From contig JAEZDQ010000062.1 of NCBI GenBank assembly GCA_023433225.1, positions 1-25,462 on the forward strand: a stretch of DNA of 25,462 bases, given 5' to 3'. Made by a program: the position numbers and the translations under genes. The notes under the pieces are model-generated. The model was not told the DNA's origin. It saw nothing but the letters and a program-made list of their open reading frames with translations, and ran no database searches. Within the stretch, counting starts at the first letter, position 1. Each line of letters begins with the position of its first letter. Positions 1 to 7,781 of this stretch are shown here, piece by piece. This DNA comes from Bacteroidota bacterium (GTDB lineage Bacteria; Bacteroidota; Bacteroidia; Flavobacteriales; Weeksellaceae).

Positions 1-278
1 TGAATCTGATTGAAAAAATTGACTTTATAAAAGTGGATATTGAGGGTTTTGAAATGAATTTTATAAAAGGCGCACTTCAAACACTTAAAAAACATAAGCC
101 TTCGATTTTCATAGAGGTAGACCACGACAAGTTAATCCGTCAGAATTCCTCGCCAGAAGAATTATTATCCATACTTAAATCGATCGGATACAAAGTTTTA
201 CATGTAAAAACAAATGAAGAGATAAAACCAAGTAATCAAAAAGAAAAACATTTCGATGTTTATTGCAAACCCGTTTAG
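1..278 (+). CDS. FkbM-family methyltransferase, C-terminal fragment
   Basis: This is the last 91 codons of a gene that enters from the left edge; the frame is open from base 3 to the TAG at 276-278. The stretch IDFIKVDIEGFE, followed by a KGA step and an IFIEVD strand, matches the C-terminal core of FkbM-type SAM-dependent methyltransferases, where the acidic DIEG/DVEG segment is highly conserved. Such enzymes O-methylate sugars and are common in surface polysaccharide loci, which fits the glycosyltransferases beside it. The N-terminal SAM-binding motif lies outside the window, so the substrate cannot be judged. The stop codon abuts the stop codon of the convergent glycosyltransferase at 279 with no spacer. 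An internal GTG at 33 is an ordinary valine, not a start. Confidence 0.8.
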   Translation, partial: NLIEKIDFIKVDIEGFEMNFIKGALQTLKKHKPSIFIEVDHDKLIRQNSSPEELLSILKSIGYKVLHVKTNEEIKPSNQKEKHFDVYCKPV

Positions 279-1196
279 TCAGTTCTTCAATAATGAATAA
301 AAATAGCTGAAAGGAAAAATTATAATTCCCAATAGTTGAATGACCGGATGTTTGACAGCTTGGATTATTTTAGAAAATTTTATATTCTGTTTAAATGCAT
401 AAATCTGGTAACCAACGAGATTTCTGAAAAGTGCATTTGGATAAGAAAACAATTGGCTTTCATAAGCGTTCAAAAAAGATAAATGGCCCAACATCAAACC
501 ATATCGATTTTTCCCAGTCCACCGCGTGTTGGAAACCGATGCTTCATCGTTTTCATCTTGGTGGTAAAAGCGGACAATTTTATTTGTAAAACGGGTTTTG
601 ACACCTTGGGCATCGTATCTATTGAAAAACACGGATTGCGGAATGTAAATCCCGGATGGAATTCCGGAATAATCAAACTTTTTGAGTTCTCTGTGGTAAG
701 ACTTCGTGATGAACATTCCGTTTTTGTCGCCCCGAACTTTGAATTTATAACGCATTTCCAAGATATATCCATCAAATCCACCATTCGGATATGCATCGCC
801 AACTACCTCCCCGTTTTCATCTCCTGACAATCCCATTACTGAAATAAATTCATCGGGATTAGGGATTTTTTCAATTTCTTGGTACAAGCTCTCAAAAGCA
901 TCCGGCGGATACGTATCATCTGAATCCAGAATCATAAAATACGGGGAATCGACCTTTTTAATTCCTTCAAAAACCGTATGAAATTTATGTTGGTTCGGAT
1001 TATAAAAATAGTCAATTTCAAAAGGGCTTTCTGCTTGTAATTGCTTAACCAGACCTTGGGTGCCATCAGTTGATCCATCGTCCATGATAATCCATTTGAA
1101 TTCTTTGAAACTTTGGTTTACCAACGATTCATACGCCCGCCCCAATGTGTGCGCCCTGTTGTAAGTGGGTGTAATAACCGTGATTTTAACCGACAT
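279..1196 (-). CDS. Family 2 glycosyltransferase
   Basis: A 305-residue GT2 (GT-A fold) enzyme that should transfer a nucleotide-activated sugar to a growing surface glycan on the cytoplasmic side of the inner membrane. Visible landmarks are the N-terminal strand ITVITPTYNRA (residues 5-15), the acidic pair DD at 39-40 in the DDGSTDGT loop, and the metal-binding DSDD at 91-94. The C-terminus (about 265-300) is hydrophobic and could lie against the membrane. The ATG start overlaps the end of the upstream GT4 gene by 11 bp, which suggests translational coupling; it is the last gene of a five-gene minus-strand operon. The sugar and acceptor cannot be read from sequence. Family assignment is secure, specificity unknown. 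Confidence 0.9.
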   Translation of the reverse strand: MSVKITVITPTYNRAHTLGRAYESLVNQSFKEFKWIIMDDGSTDGTQGLVKQLQAESPFEIDYFYNPNQHKFHTVFEGIKKVDSPYFMILDSDDTYPPDAFESLYQEIEKIPNPDEFISVMGLSGDENGEVVGDAYPNGGFDGYILEMRYKFKVRGDKNGMFITKSYHRELKKFDYSGIPSGIYIPQSVFFNRYDAQGVKTRFTNKIVRFYHQDENDEASVSNTRWTGKNRYGLMLGHLSFLNAYESQLFSYPNALFRNLVGYQIYAFKQNIKFSKIIQAVKHPVIQLLGIIIFPFSYFYSLLKN

Positions 1197-2358
1197 TTTT
1201 AAGTTTAAATTGGTTCAGAAAAACCTTTATAATTTGGCCGTAAATTTTTGTTTCATCAAACTTTACATCCGCGGTTTTGGTTCCTTCAATTAACCTTTCT
1301 GTTAATTTCGGATTCGTTAAAAATGATTTCATCGCTTGGTAAATGGCTTCTTCGTCCGCTTTGACCAAAATCCCGTCGATTCCGTCCTCAATCATTTCGG
1401 GAATCCCGCCGACATTTGTGGAAATTATCGGTTTGTGCAAAGCCATCACCTCCCCTATTGTAAGCGGATAACTTTCTGATTTAGAAGGTAAAATGAAAAA
1501 ATCGGCCGCTTTCACATAAGGCCAAGGATTGATTTGAGCCCCTAAGAGATGAAACGAACTTTCCACTCCCAAATCTTTGCGTAATTCAATTAAACTACCC
1601 ATTTCATTTCCACCGCCGATGATGGAAATATGGTGCTGAAAACCATCGTTTAAAAGTTTTTTATGAACTTTCATCAACACATCAAAACCTTTGCGGCTGT
1701 GCAATCTCCCCATCGAAATGAAATGCGGATGAAATTGAAATTCCACCGGAAATTCTTCGGACTTTCTTCTGGCTTCCTGCAATTTAATTACATTGTAAAT
1801 CACCGAACTATTTGGGTATCGCATTCCGTATAAATCATCGATCACTTGTCGGGTTTGGTTGGAACCAAAAATCATCCAATCGAATTGTTTCATCAGATTG
1901 ATGCGTTTCATTACCCTATTTTGGTCTATGTCGTAACTCACATCGGTATGAAACCAACCGATTTTCCGTGATTTTTTATTGGGTGAGTTTAAAATCCATT
2001 CAAATTCGGCATAACCGGGGGCGACTTCAATGTCAAATTCTTCTTTTAATTTTCTTTTGTACAGAACAGCAAGAAACATTTCATAATAGCCCAATTTCAA
2101 TCTTCTCAATATCAATTGGATTTTATGGATTAAGGGATTTGTAGAGAAATCCTCTTTTCCTCCGGCCAAAACAACCAATCGTATACCTTTCGGGATTTCG
2201 GTTCTGAGTTCACCCTGATATAAATTCAACAATAAAGTGATGTCGAATTGATTTTTGGGCAGGTTTCGGAGCAAATCAAGTACAACGCGTGGCACACCGC
2301 CCATTTCAAGGGATCGGAGCCGGAAGAGAACTTTTATTTTTTGGGGTTGGCTCATCAT
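1186..2358 (-). CDS. Family 4 glycosyltransferase (GT-B fold)
   Basis: A 390-residue retaining glycosyltransferase of the GT4 type. The N-terminal half has the acceptor-side glycine loop (EMGGVPRVV, about residues 18-26). The C-terminal donor domain begins near FISMGRLHSRKGFDVLM (213-229). It carries the E-x7-E motif, with the two glutamates at 295 and 303 inside SESYPLTIGE, followed by STNVGGIPEMI (313-323). Length is normal for the family. The start ATG follows the TGA of the upstream gene directly, so the genes are co-translated; a second ATG one codon downstream could also be used. Probably assembles a surface polysaccharide or lipopolysaccharide with its neighbours; donor sugar unknown. 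Confidence 0.9.
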   Translation of the reverse strand: MMSQPQKIKVLFRLRSLEMGGVPRVVLDLLRNLPKNQFDITLLLNLYQGELRTEIPKGIRLVVLAGGKEDFSTNPLIHKIQLILRRLKLGYYEMFLAVLYKRKLKEEFDIEVAPGYAEFEWILNSPNKKSRKIGWFHTDVSYDIDQNRVMKRINLMKQFDWMIFGSNQTRQVIDDLYGMRYPNSSVIYNVIKLQEARRKSEEFPVEFQFHPHFISMGRLHSRKGFDVLMKVHKKLLNDGFQHHISIIGGGNEMGSLIELRKDLGVESSFHLLGAQINPWPYVKAADFFILPSKSESYPLTIGEVMALHKPIISTNVGGIPEMIEDGIDGILVKADEEAIYQAMKSFLTNPKLTERLIEGTKTADVKFDETKIYGQIIKVFLNQFKLKNVG

Positions 2359-3366
2359 TCAATCTACTTCAGCACCCAAATTTCGGTATTGTTGTTTGAA
2401 TTTCTCTATCCATTTTCTAAATTCTTCTTTTTTGATTTTTTCGTCAAAAAATTGTTCAAAATATTTCACAGAAAAATCATTCGGATAATCCTGCATGGTA
2501 TCAAATTCGTTTCTGAACCAAGCCTCATTGATTAAGAAATTGAAATAATCAACGTCAAAATCAAAACCGTAGCGGTGATAAGAATTGGTGGCAGAGGATT
2601 GAAAAGTTGTTTTTAAATATTCCGATTTTGTACGGGCGATCAAATTTTCATGTTTTTTGTTTTTGTGAAACCAAACTGCGGCATTTCTCAATTGTTGTTT
2701 TTCATCCACTTTTCCGTCGGCGTCCTTCCAAATGTAAAGCCAATAATCTTTCCGGTAAAGCCCCATCAAAATTGAATTCAAAATCCAATATTTTCGCTTG
2801 GTTTCATTGTCAACCAATCCGAATTTATAGAGAATTGTGAAAAATTTAAATTTGTTGTACATGAACAAATCCATTACGAACTGGTTCGAAGTGAAAAGAT
2901 TTTTCGGAATGGTTGCATCTAAATTTTCAGTAAGCGGATGGATTTTAACATGCTTATCGTCTTTATAATTTCCGAGCCAACCGAGTTTTACCAAATCAAT
3001 TTTATAATTTTTCATTTCTGACACAATTTGATTCAAATTGATTTTGCCGGTAAACCACACATCATCTTCAATCACCAAAACATAATCATCCGCTTCTTTA
3101 GCGGCTGTAATCCACAAATCAGTCGGAATTTCAAAACCGTTGATTTCCGATTTTTGATCAACTAATTTGGATTTTTCCTTGTAATTTTTGGATTTTAAAA
3201 TCTCAATTTCAGGATATTGTTTCTGAATTTTATTTAAATATTTTTCAGGCGTTCCATCGTCCAGAACTTTAACAAAAAAATCGCCTTCGACAAAACGAAA
3301 TATACTATTCAGACTGCGATCGAGGTAGAAAGGACGGTTGAAGGATTTGATAAGAATTGAAATCAT
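2359..3366 (-). CDS. Divergent GT-A (GT2-like) glycosyltransferase
   Basis: A 335-residue protein with the opening strand of a GT2 enzyme (ISILIKSFNRP, residues 2-12), an acidic pair DD at 36-37, and VIEDDVWF near 98-105, where EDD at 100-102 probably takes the place of the usual DxD metal site. The rest lacks the familiar GT2 pattern and is rich in Lys, Phe, Asn and aromatic residues. It overlaps the upstream gene by 4 bp (ATGA) and abuts the downstream GT4 start, so it belongs to the same operon. Base composition looks more AT-rich than the flanking GT4 gene by eye, which may reflect separate acquisition. A glycosyltransferase role is likely from fold landmarks and context, but the specific family is uncertain. 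Confidence 0.75.
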   Translation of the reverse strand: MISILIKSFNRPFYLDRSLNSIFRFVEGDFFVKVLDDGTPEKYLNKIQKQYPEIEILKSKNYKEKSKLVDQKSEINGFEIPTDLWITAAKEADDYVLVIEDDVWFTGKINLNQIVSEMKNYKIDLVKLGWLGNYKDDKHVKIHPLTENLDATIPKNLFTSNQFVMDLFMYNKFKFFTILYKFGLVDNETKRKYWILNSILMGLYRKDYWLYIWKDADGKVDEKQQLRNAAVWFHKNKKHENLIARTKSEYLKTTFQSSATNSYHRYGFDFDVDYFNFLINEAWFRNEFDTMQDYPNDFSVKYFEQFFDEKIKKEEFRKWIEKFKQQYRNLGAEVD

Positions 3367-4172
3367 TTGATTTTTTTTAAAATCCTCGAAAACAATGAAT
3401 TTTGTTTTTGAAAAATAAATTGAGGAAGATTTTCGATTCCATCCAGATTTTTCCCATATAATTCTTTGATTTTACGACGCTTGACCGAATTCATCAAAAC
3501 ATGATGCCAATTCCGGTTCAGTTTTTCTTTTTTTGATTTGTTTTGAGAAACGCCGTTTTGGTGAAGCCGATACAAATAAAGCGGTTTTGGGATGTATGCT
3601 AATTCGCCTTTTTCATAGATTTTCAGATACAAATCCTGGTCAACAGCGGAAGTTAGTTCAGGATTAATTCCTTGGGTTTCATCATAAACCGATTTTTGAA
3701 ATGTAAAAAAATGATTGATTTCAAAGTTTATATTGAAGAATTTCGGATTTTTTGAACCCACTTTTTTGGTGTTGGGAAATTTTTTAACCGGATTCAAATT
3801 TTCGTCACACAGCATTAAACCGGAATGTGTCGCGACGATTTTCGGGTTTTTATATTTTTCTACACTCAGTTCGAGTGCATTTTCCGATAACGCATCATCC
3901 GGATCAACGAATGCACAGATTTCACCGGAAGCCAGTTCGACACATTTTCTTTTGGTAAAACCGACACCTTGATTTTTTTTGTTTTGAAATAATTTGATTC
4001 TGGAATCCGATTCTGCTAAATCTTTTAATTTTTGAAATGAATCATCAGACGAATAATCATCTACAATTATGATTTCAAAATTTTTAAAACTCTGGTTTTG
4101 AATAGATTGATGGCATTCTTTGAAATATTCGAAATTATTGTAATGGGCTATGAGGAGGGAGAATTTTTCCAT
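3363..4172 (-). CDS. Family 2 glycosyltransferase
   Basis: A 269-residue GT2 enzyme. It opens with FSLLIAHYNN (residues 4-13), has IIIVDDYSSDDS with the donor-binding DD at 38-39, and carries the metal-binding DPDD at 90-93. A conserved CVELASGE helix-turn precedes the DxD site, as is common in the family. The C-terminal 40 residues are basic and may sit against the membrane. It is the second gene of the operon, 31 bp after the acyltransferase, and ends in an ATGA overlap with the next transferase. Expected to add one sugar to a surface glycan; specificity is not readable. Confidence 0.88.
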   Translation of the reverse strand: MEKFSLLIAHYNNFEYFKECHQSIQNQSFKNFEIIIVDDYSSDDSFQKLKDLAESDSRIKLFQNKKNQGVGFTKRKCVELASGEICAFVDPDDALSENALELSVEKYKNPKIVATHSGLMLCDENLNPVKKFPNTKKVGSKNPKFFNINFEINHFFTFQKSVYDETQGINPELTSAVDQDLYLKIYEKGELAYIPKPLYLYRLHQNGVSQNKSKKEKLNRNWHHVLMNSVKRRKIKELYGKNLDGIENLPQFIFQKQNSLFSRILKKIK

Positions 4173-4203
4173 TTTATTAAATAAGTAAATTTAACGCAAT
4201 CAT

Positions 4204-4767
4204 TTAAATTCCCTTAATGACAAGTTTCTGCTCGTTCAAAACAATTGAATTCTCCGGTACATCTTTGTGGACCACGCAACCTGCGCCCAAAATCACGTTG
4301 TCACCAATGGTCACGCCTTTCAATATGATGCAATTCGCACCCGTCCAGACATTGTTTCCTAATTTTACCTTGGCGGTAGTAAATTGGGTTTTTGAAACGA
4401 AAAATGGTTCTTTTGAATATTGATGGTTATGGTCAAATACCTTCAACCCTTCCCCTAAAATGCAATTTTCGCCGATTTCAATTTCTTCTAAACAAGAAAT
4501 GGTAGCGCGGGTGATATAGGTGTTTTTACCGATTTTTAAACGGGCGTTTTTCTTAACGGTAATGAAATTGGATTCATCAATTTTCACATTTTCAGCGATT
4601 TCAAAAGCAGCTGAATCCGAAACCAGCCATGAATTGTTCTTCCCGATTTTAAAGCTCTTATGGATTTCAGCCTTTGGCAGGCTTTTCAACTTGTTCAATT
4701 CCTGCTTGGTTTGAATGGTTTTAAAGAAACGCGGAATGATTAGAATTAGATTATAGATAAAATTCAT
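4204..4767 (-). CDS. Hexapeptide-repeat O-acyltransferase (WbbJ/LbH type)
   Basis: A 187-residue left-handed beta-helix acyltransferase. Repeated hexapeptide turns of the I-G-x-N/D type run from about residue 57 to 170 (for example IGKNTYI, IGENCIL, LGNNVWT, IGDNVIL). The loop FDHNH at 111-115 carries the histidines expected to activate the acceptor hydroxyl. The last turn, GAGCVVHKDVPENSIV, is typical of the WbbJ/maltose acetyltransferase group, which uses acetyl-CoA. The N-terminal 20 residues are hydrophobic and basic and may associate with the membrane. It is the first gene of the minus-strand operon, behind a -7 box at 4799-4806. It probably O-acetylates a glycan sugar built by the downstream transferases. 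Confidence 0.88.
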   Translation of the reverse strand: MNFIYNLILIIPRFFKTIQTKQELNKLKSLPKAEIHKSFKIGKNNSWLVSDSAAFEIAENVKIDESNFITVKKNARLKIGKNTYITRATISCLEEIEIGENCILGEGLKVFDHNHQYSKEPFFVSKTQFTTAKVKLGNNVWTGANCIILKGVTIGDNVILGAGCVVHKDVPENSIVLNEQKLVIKGI

Positions 4768-4798
4768 TTTCTTTTAAAAGTTGGCATATAGTCGTTTA

Positions 4799-4831
4799 CA
4801 AATATATAATTTTTAAACACATCACTTTCAA
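4799..4831 (-). promoter_or_regulatory. Predicted promoter of the acyltransferase/glycosyltransferase operon
   Basis: On the minus strand TATATTTG (4806 down to 4799) matches the Bacteroidota -7 consensus TAnnTTTG. A TTG at 4831-4829 lies 22 bp upstream, slightly farther than usual. Transcription would start roughly 25 bp before the ATG at 4767. This places a single promoter ahead of all five genes. Confidence 0.55.
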
Positions 4832-4873
4832 TATCTTTACCTTGAACCATTAAATGATATAATAAAAAGTGGT

Positions 4874-4881
4874 TAAATTTG
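4874..4881 (+). promoter_or_regulatory. Predicted -7 promoter box of the epimerase gene
   Basis: TAAATTTG fits the TAnnTTTG consensus exactly and lies 20 bp before the ATG at 4902. No good -33 TTTG is found at normal spacing; the nearest TTG (4842-4844) is 29 bp away. The 134-bp gap 4768-4901 thus appears to hold two divergent promoters. Confidence 0.5.
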
Positions 4882-4901
4882 CGAATTATTAAAACCAACC
4901 A

Positions 4902-5954
4902 ATGAAAATACTCATTACCGGCACCGCAGGATTCATCGGCTTCCACCTAGCAAAAAAAATGCTCGAACGCGGCGACGAAATCATCGGGTTGGATTCCATC
5001 AATGATTATTATGATGTCAATCTGAAATTCGGACGGCTGAAAGACACCGGCATTGCTAAAGAAAAAATTGAATACAACCAATTGATTCAAAGTTCGATTT
5101 ATCCAAATTATCAGTTCATCCAGTTGAATTTGGAAGACAAAGGAAATTTAGAAAAACTGTTTGAAAATCAAAAATTTGACAAAGTAATCCATCTTGCCGC
5201 ACAAGCCGGTGTCCGTTATTCGCTCACCAATCCGGGTGCTTATATGGATTCAAATATCGTTGGATTTCTCAATATTTTAGAATCTTGCCGCCACCATCAT
5301 ATCCAACATTTGACCTATGCAAGCAGTTCGAGTGTTTACGGTTTGAATGAAAAACAACCTTTTTCCACCAAAGACAATGTGGATCATCCGGTAAGCCTCT
5401 ATGCCGCAAGCAAAAAGTCGAACGAATTGATGGCGCATACTTACAGCCATTTGTTCAAAATCCCCACAACTGGGTTACGTTTTTTTACGGTTTACGGCCC
5501 TTGGGGAAGGCCTGATATGGCTTTGTTTCTCTTTACCAAAGCGATTTTCGAAGACAAACCGATTGATGTTTTCAATTACGGAAATATGCAGCGCGATTTC
5601 ACTTTTATCGATGATATCATTGAAGGCGTCATCCGCGTCAATGACCATCCACCGAAAGAAAATCCCGGTTGGGATCCGAATGCTGAGGACGCTTCCGTTT
5701 CTTCTGCTCCTTATAAAATTTACAACATCGGAAACAACAATCCGGTGAAACTGATGGATTTCATCGATGCTTTGGAAGAAAAAATCGGTAAAACCGCGGA
5801 GAAAAACATGTTGCCGATTCAACCCGGGGATGTTTTCTCGACTTATGCCGATGTTTCTGATTTGATTGCCAATTTGGATTATAAGCCCGAAACTTCCATC
5901 AAAAACGGGATTGCTGAATTCGTAGATTGGTACCGGGATTTTTATTCAATGTAA
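4902..5954 (+). CDS. UDP-glucuronate 4-epimerase-like NAD-dependent epimerase
   Basis: A 350-residue extended short-chain dehydrogenase/reductase. The NAD-binding GTAGFIG is at residues 7-13, the SSS of the active site at about 141-144, and the catalytic YxxxK at 167-171 (YAASK). The segment YGPWGRPDMA (198-207) is the signature of the CapI/LpsL group, which interconverts UDP-glucuronate and UDP-galacturonate to feed capsule or LPS assembly. Length is normal for this group (about 330-350). It diverges from the acyltransferase operon and is followed 27 bp later by a GT2 on the same strand, so both are probably co-transcribed. Related epimerases acting on other UDP-sugars cannot be excluded, but the GRPDMA signature favours uronate. 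Confidence 0.85.
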   Translation: MKILITGTAGFIGFHLAKKMLERGDEIIGLDSINDYYDVNLKFGRLKDTGIAKEKIEYNQLIQSSIYPNYQFIQLNLEDKGNLEKLFENQKFDKVIHLAAQAGVRYSLTNPGAYMDSNIVGFLNILESCRHHHIQHLTYASSSSVYGLNEKQPFSTKDNVDHPVSLYAASKKSNELMAHTYSHLFKIPTTGLRFFTVYGPWGRPDMALFLFTKAIFEDKPIDVFNYGNMQRDFTFIDDIIEGVIRVNDHPPKENPGWDPNAEDASVSSAPYKIYNIGNNNPVKLMDFIDALEEKIGKTAEKNMLPIQPGDVFSTYADVSDLIANLDYKPETSIKNGIAEFVDWYRDFYSM

Positions 5955-5981
5955 ATTCGAGAATCTGCGAATTAACACCCA

Positions 5982-6977
5982 ATGAAAGTTTCCATAAACA
6001 TCCCGGTTTATAAATGTGAGAAATATATTTTACGTTGTTTGGAATCGGTCAAAAGCCAAACTTACAAAAATCTGGAAATCATATTGGTAAATGACCAAAC
6101 ACCGGACAATAGCTTGGAAATTGTTGAGAAATTTATTGTCGAAAACCCTGCGCTGACCATCAAATTAATTCATCATCCCGAAAACCAGGGTTTATCGGTT
6201 GTCCGAAATACAGGAATTGATAATTCAACCGGGAAATATATATATTTCTTGGATAGCGACGATGAAATAACAAAAGATTGTATTGAATTATTAATCAATA
6301 ACATAGAATCAAAAAAGGTCGAAATGGTGATTGCTCAAAACCGTTGGGTTGACATGCGCAATCATTCCACGAAAGATTTTGGTTTTCCGACCCACTCCCT
6401 TCAAAAAGTTTACAGAAATAATGAATCCATTTTTCAAGCTTATTCTGAAAATAAATTTCCCGTTGTTTCTTGGAATAAACTCATTTCACTGGATTTTATC
6501 AGAACAAATAATATTTACTTTGTTCCGGGTTTATTTGCCCAAGATGAACTTTGGTTTTTTCATTTAATATTGAAGATCAATTCTCTATCAATTATTGACA
6601 ACATTACTTATTGGTATTACTTACATTCCGAATCGGTAATTTTTAACCGGACAAAACGAAATTTCGAAAATCACCAGACCATTGTGGAATGGTTCACAAA
6701 AGCTTACAAAGAATCAAATCACAAACGCAAACAATTGATTAAAAAGAAGCTAATCGAGTTTAAAGAAACGACTTTGCTGATGCAATGGAAATCAATGCGA
6801 GACGATGTTCCTTACTGGAAACAAAATTATGCACGGCTGAAAAAAGCACCCGCGCTCTCTCTATCTGATTATTTTTCCCCGGAATTTTCTTTCGAATTAA
6901 AGAAGAAAAACTTCTTTCAGAATTTGCCTGTGGAATTGGGTTTCAGAATTTTTAAATCGCGGTTTGAGCGAAAGTGA
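5982..6977 (+). CDS. Family 2 glycosyltransferase
   Basis: A 331-residue GT2 enzyme. The N-terminal strand is VSINIPVYKCEKYI (3-16). VNDQTPDNS at 37-44 provides the nucleotide-binding acid, VVRNTGI precedes the metal site, and DSDD is at 91-94 (YFLDSDDEI). The C-terminal third has basic and aromatic helices, probably for acceptor or membrane contact. It starts 27 bp after the epimerase stop with no visible terminator, so a shared transcript is likely. The usual annotation for similar proteins is LPS or exopolysaccharide glycosyltransferase; the donor might be the uronate made by the neighbour, but that is inference. Confidence 0.88.
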   Translation: MKVSINIPVYKCEKYILRCLESVKSQTYKNLEIILVNDQTPDNSLEIVEKFIVENPALTIKLIHHPENQGLSVVRNTGIDNSTGKYIYFLDSDDEITKDCIELLINNIESKKVEMVIAQNRWVDMRNHSTKDFGFPTHSLQKVYRNNESIFQAYSENKFPVVSWNKLISLDFIRTNNIYFVPGLFAQDELWFFHLILKINSLSIIDNITYWYYLHSESVIFNRTKRNFENHQTIVEWFTKAYKESNHKRKQLIKKKLIEFKETTLLMQWKSMRDDVPYWKQNYARLKKAPALSLSDYFSPEFSFELKKKNFFQNLPVELGFRIFKSRFERK

Positions 6978-7000
6978 AAATCATTCTTTTGGGGTTCGTA

Positions 7001-7026
7001 AGTTTGTCTATTCAAATTCACAAACT
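7001..7026. terminator. Weak inverted repeat between convergent genes
   Basis: AGTTTGT (7001-7007) pairs perfectly with ACAAACT (7020-7026) across a 12-base loop. It lies between the stop of the GT2 (6977) and the stop of the convergent epimerase (7031). The long loop, low GC and missing T-run make it a weak terminator candidate. Confidence 0.3.
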
Positions 7027-7030
7027 CCCA

Positions 7031-7708
7031 TCAATAATATTTTGCCAAAATGTTTTTTAGATAATTTTCCTTATTCCACAAATTATTTAGCTCAAAATAA
7101 CTTTCAATGTCCGGAATATCAATGGAATAACCTTGACCCTCATCCGATAAATTTAAATTTGCTTTTGTGTTCAAATGCTTTTCCAAGGCGGAAATAATCT
7201 CCAATGGCGAATAATTTGACAAATAGGCCACATTCACAATCCGGTTGTGGGTTTGGGAAGAAATCAATTCCAAAATAATATTCACAATATCCGCTACGTC
7301 GATTAAGTTACGCGTCGCTTTGATATGTAAATTTACCGGCCTTTGGTTTTGAATGGAATCCACAAAATAATTGATCAGTGTATTGGGGTTCCCGCCTTTT
7401 CCGACCGCATTGCTTGCCCTTGCAATCAAATAATTTTCACATTCAACAGCCACCAAATGCTCCATATTTAATTTATGATTCACATAAGGACTGCCATTTT
7501 TAGAGGAATCATAAATGCTGCAGGTACTAAAATAAACCAAGATTTTCTCCGGGTTTTCCCGAATGGTTTTTCTAATCAGGTTTTCTTCCCGCGTAAATTG
7601 AGAGGAATCTTTTTCCAAGGAATTCGAAACTCCCGATGCAAATAAAACCACATCCTCCCGGTCAAAATCCCGAAAAGCATTGGCTATTAATCCGTTTCCT
7701 ATAATCAT
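7031..7708 (-). CDS. Short NAD-dependent epimerase/dehydratase
   Basis: A 225-residue extended-SDR protein from the ATG at 7708. A Rossmann entry (MIIGNGLIANAF) sits at the very N-terminus. The active-site serine region YFSTCSIY is at 59-66 and YxxxK at 75-79 (YVNHK). An earlier in-frame ATG at 7744 would add 12 residues before the Rossmann strand, but a -7 box at 7732-7739 lies downstream of it, so 7708 is preferred. At about 225 residues it is shorter than ordinary sugar epimerases (300 or more) and has a reduced C-terminal substrate domain. It probably modifies a nucleotide sugar for the neighbouring glycan locus; the substrate is unknown. Confidence 0.75.
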   Translation of the reverse strand: MIIGNGLIANAFRDFDREDVVLFASGVSNSLEKDSSQFTREENLIRKTIRENPEKILVYFSTCSIYDSSKNGSPYVNHKLNMEHLVAVECENYLIARASNAVGKGGNPNTLINYFVDSIQNQRPVNLHIKATRNLIDVADIVNIILELISSQTHNRIVNVAYLSNYSPLEIISALEKHLNTKANLNLSDEGQGYSIDIPDIESYFELNNLWNKENYLKNILAKYY

Positions 7709-7731
7709 GGTTTGTTTTTGATTCCGGCTGA

Positions 7732-7758
7732 CAAATTTACACATTTATCAATAGCAAA
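7732..7758 (-). promoter_or_regulatory. Predicted promoter of the short epimerase
   Basis: TAAATTTG (7739 down to 7732, minus strand) matches the -7 consensus. A TTTG at 7758-7755 lies 15 bp upstream. The -7 box is only 24 bp before the ATG at 7708 and downstream of the alternative ATG at 7744, which decides the start. Confidence 0.55.
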
Positions 7759-7772
7759 TTCCCCTACATTTG
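7744..7772 (+). promoter_or_regulatory. Predicted promoter of menD
   Basis: TACATTTG (7765-7772) matches the -7 consensus exactly. TTTA (7744-7747) lies 17 bp upstream as an imperfect -33 element. The box ends 9 bp before the TTG at 7782, so the transcript leader must be only a few bases. It interleaves with the divergent promoter of the short epimerase. Confidence 0.5.
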
Positions 7773-7781
7773 TGGGGCAAC

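Noticed and set aside
483..827. A 114-codon plus-strand frame inside the first GT2 gene
   Set aside because: It is antisense to a clear GT2 coding region and has no family features.
4764..4946. A 60-codon minus-strand reading frame that overlaps the acyltransferase start by 4 bp
   Set aside because: It covers the divergent promoter region and the epimerase start, has no recognisable composition or motif, and the -7 box of the acyltransferase lies inside it.
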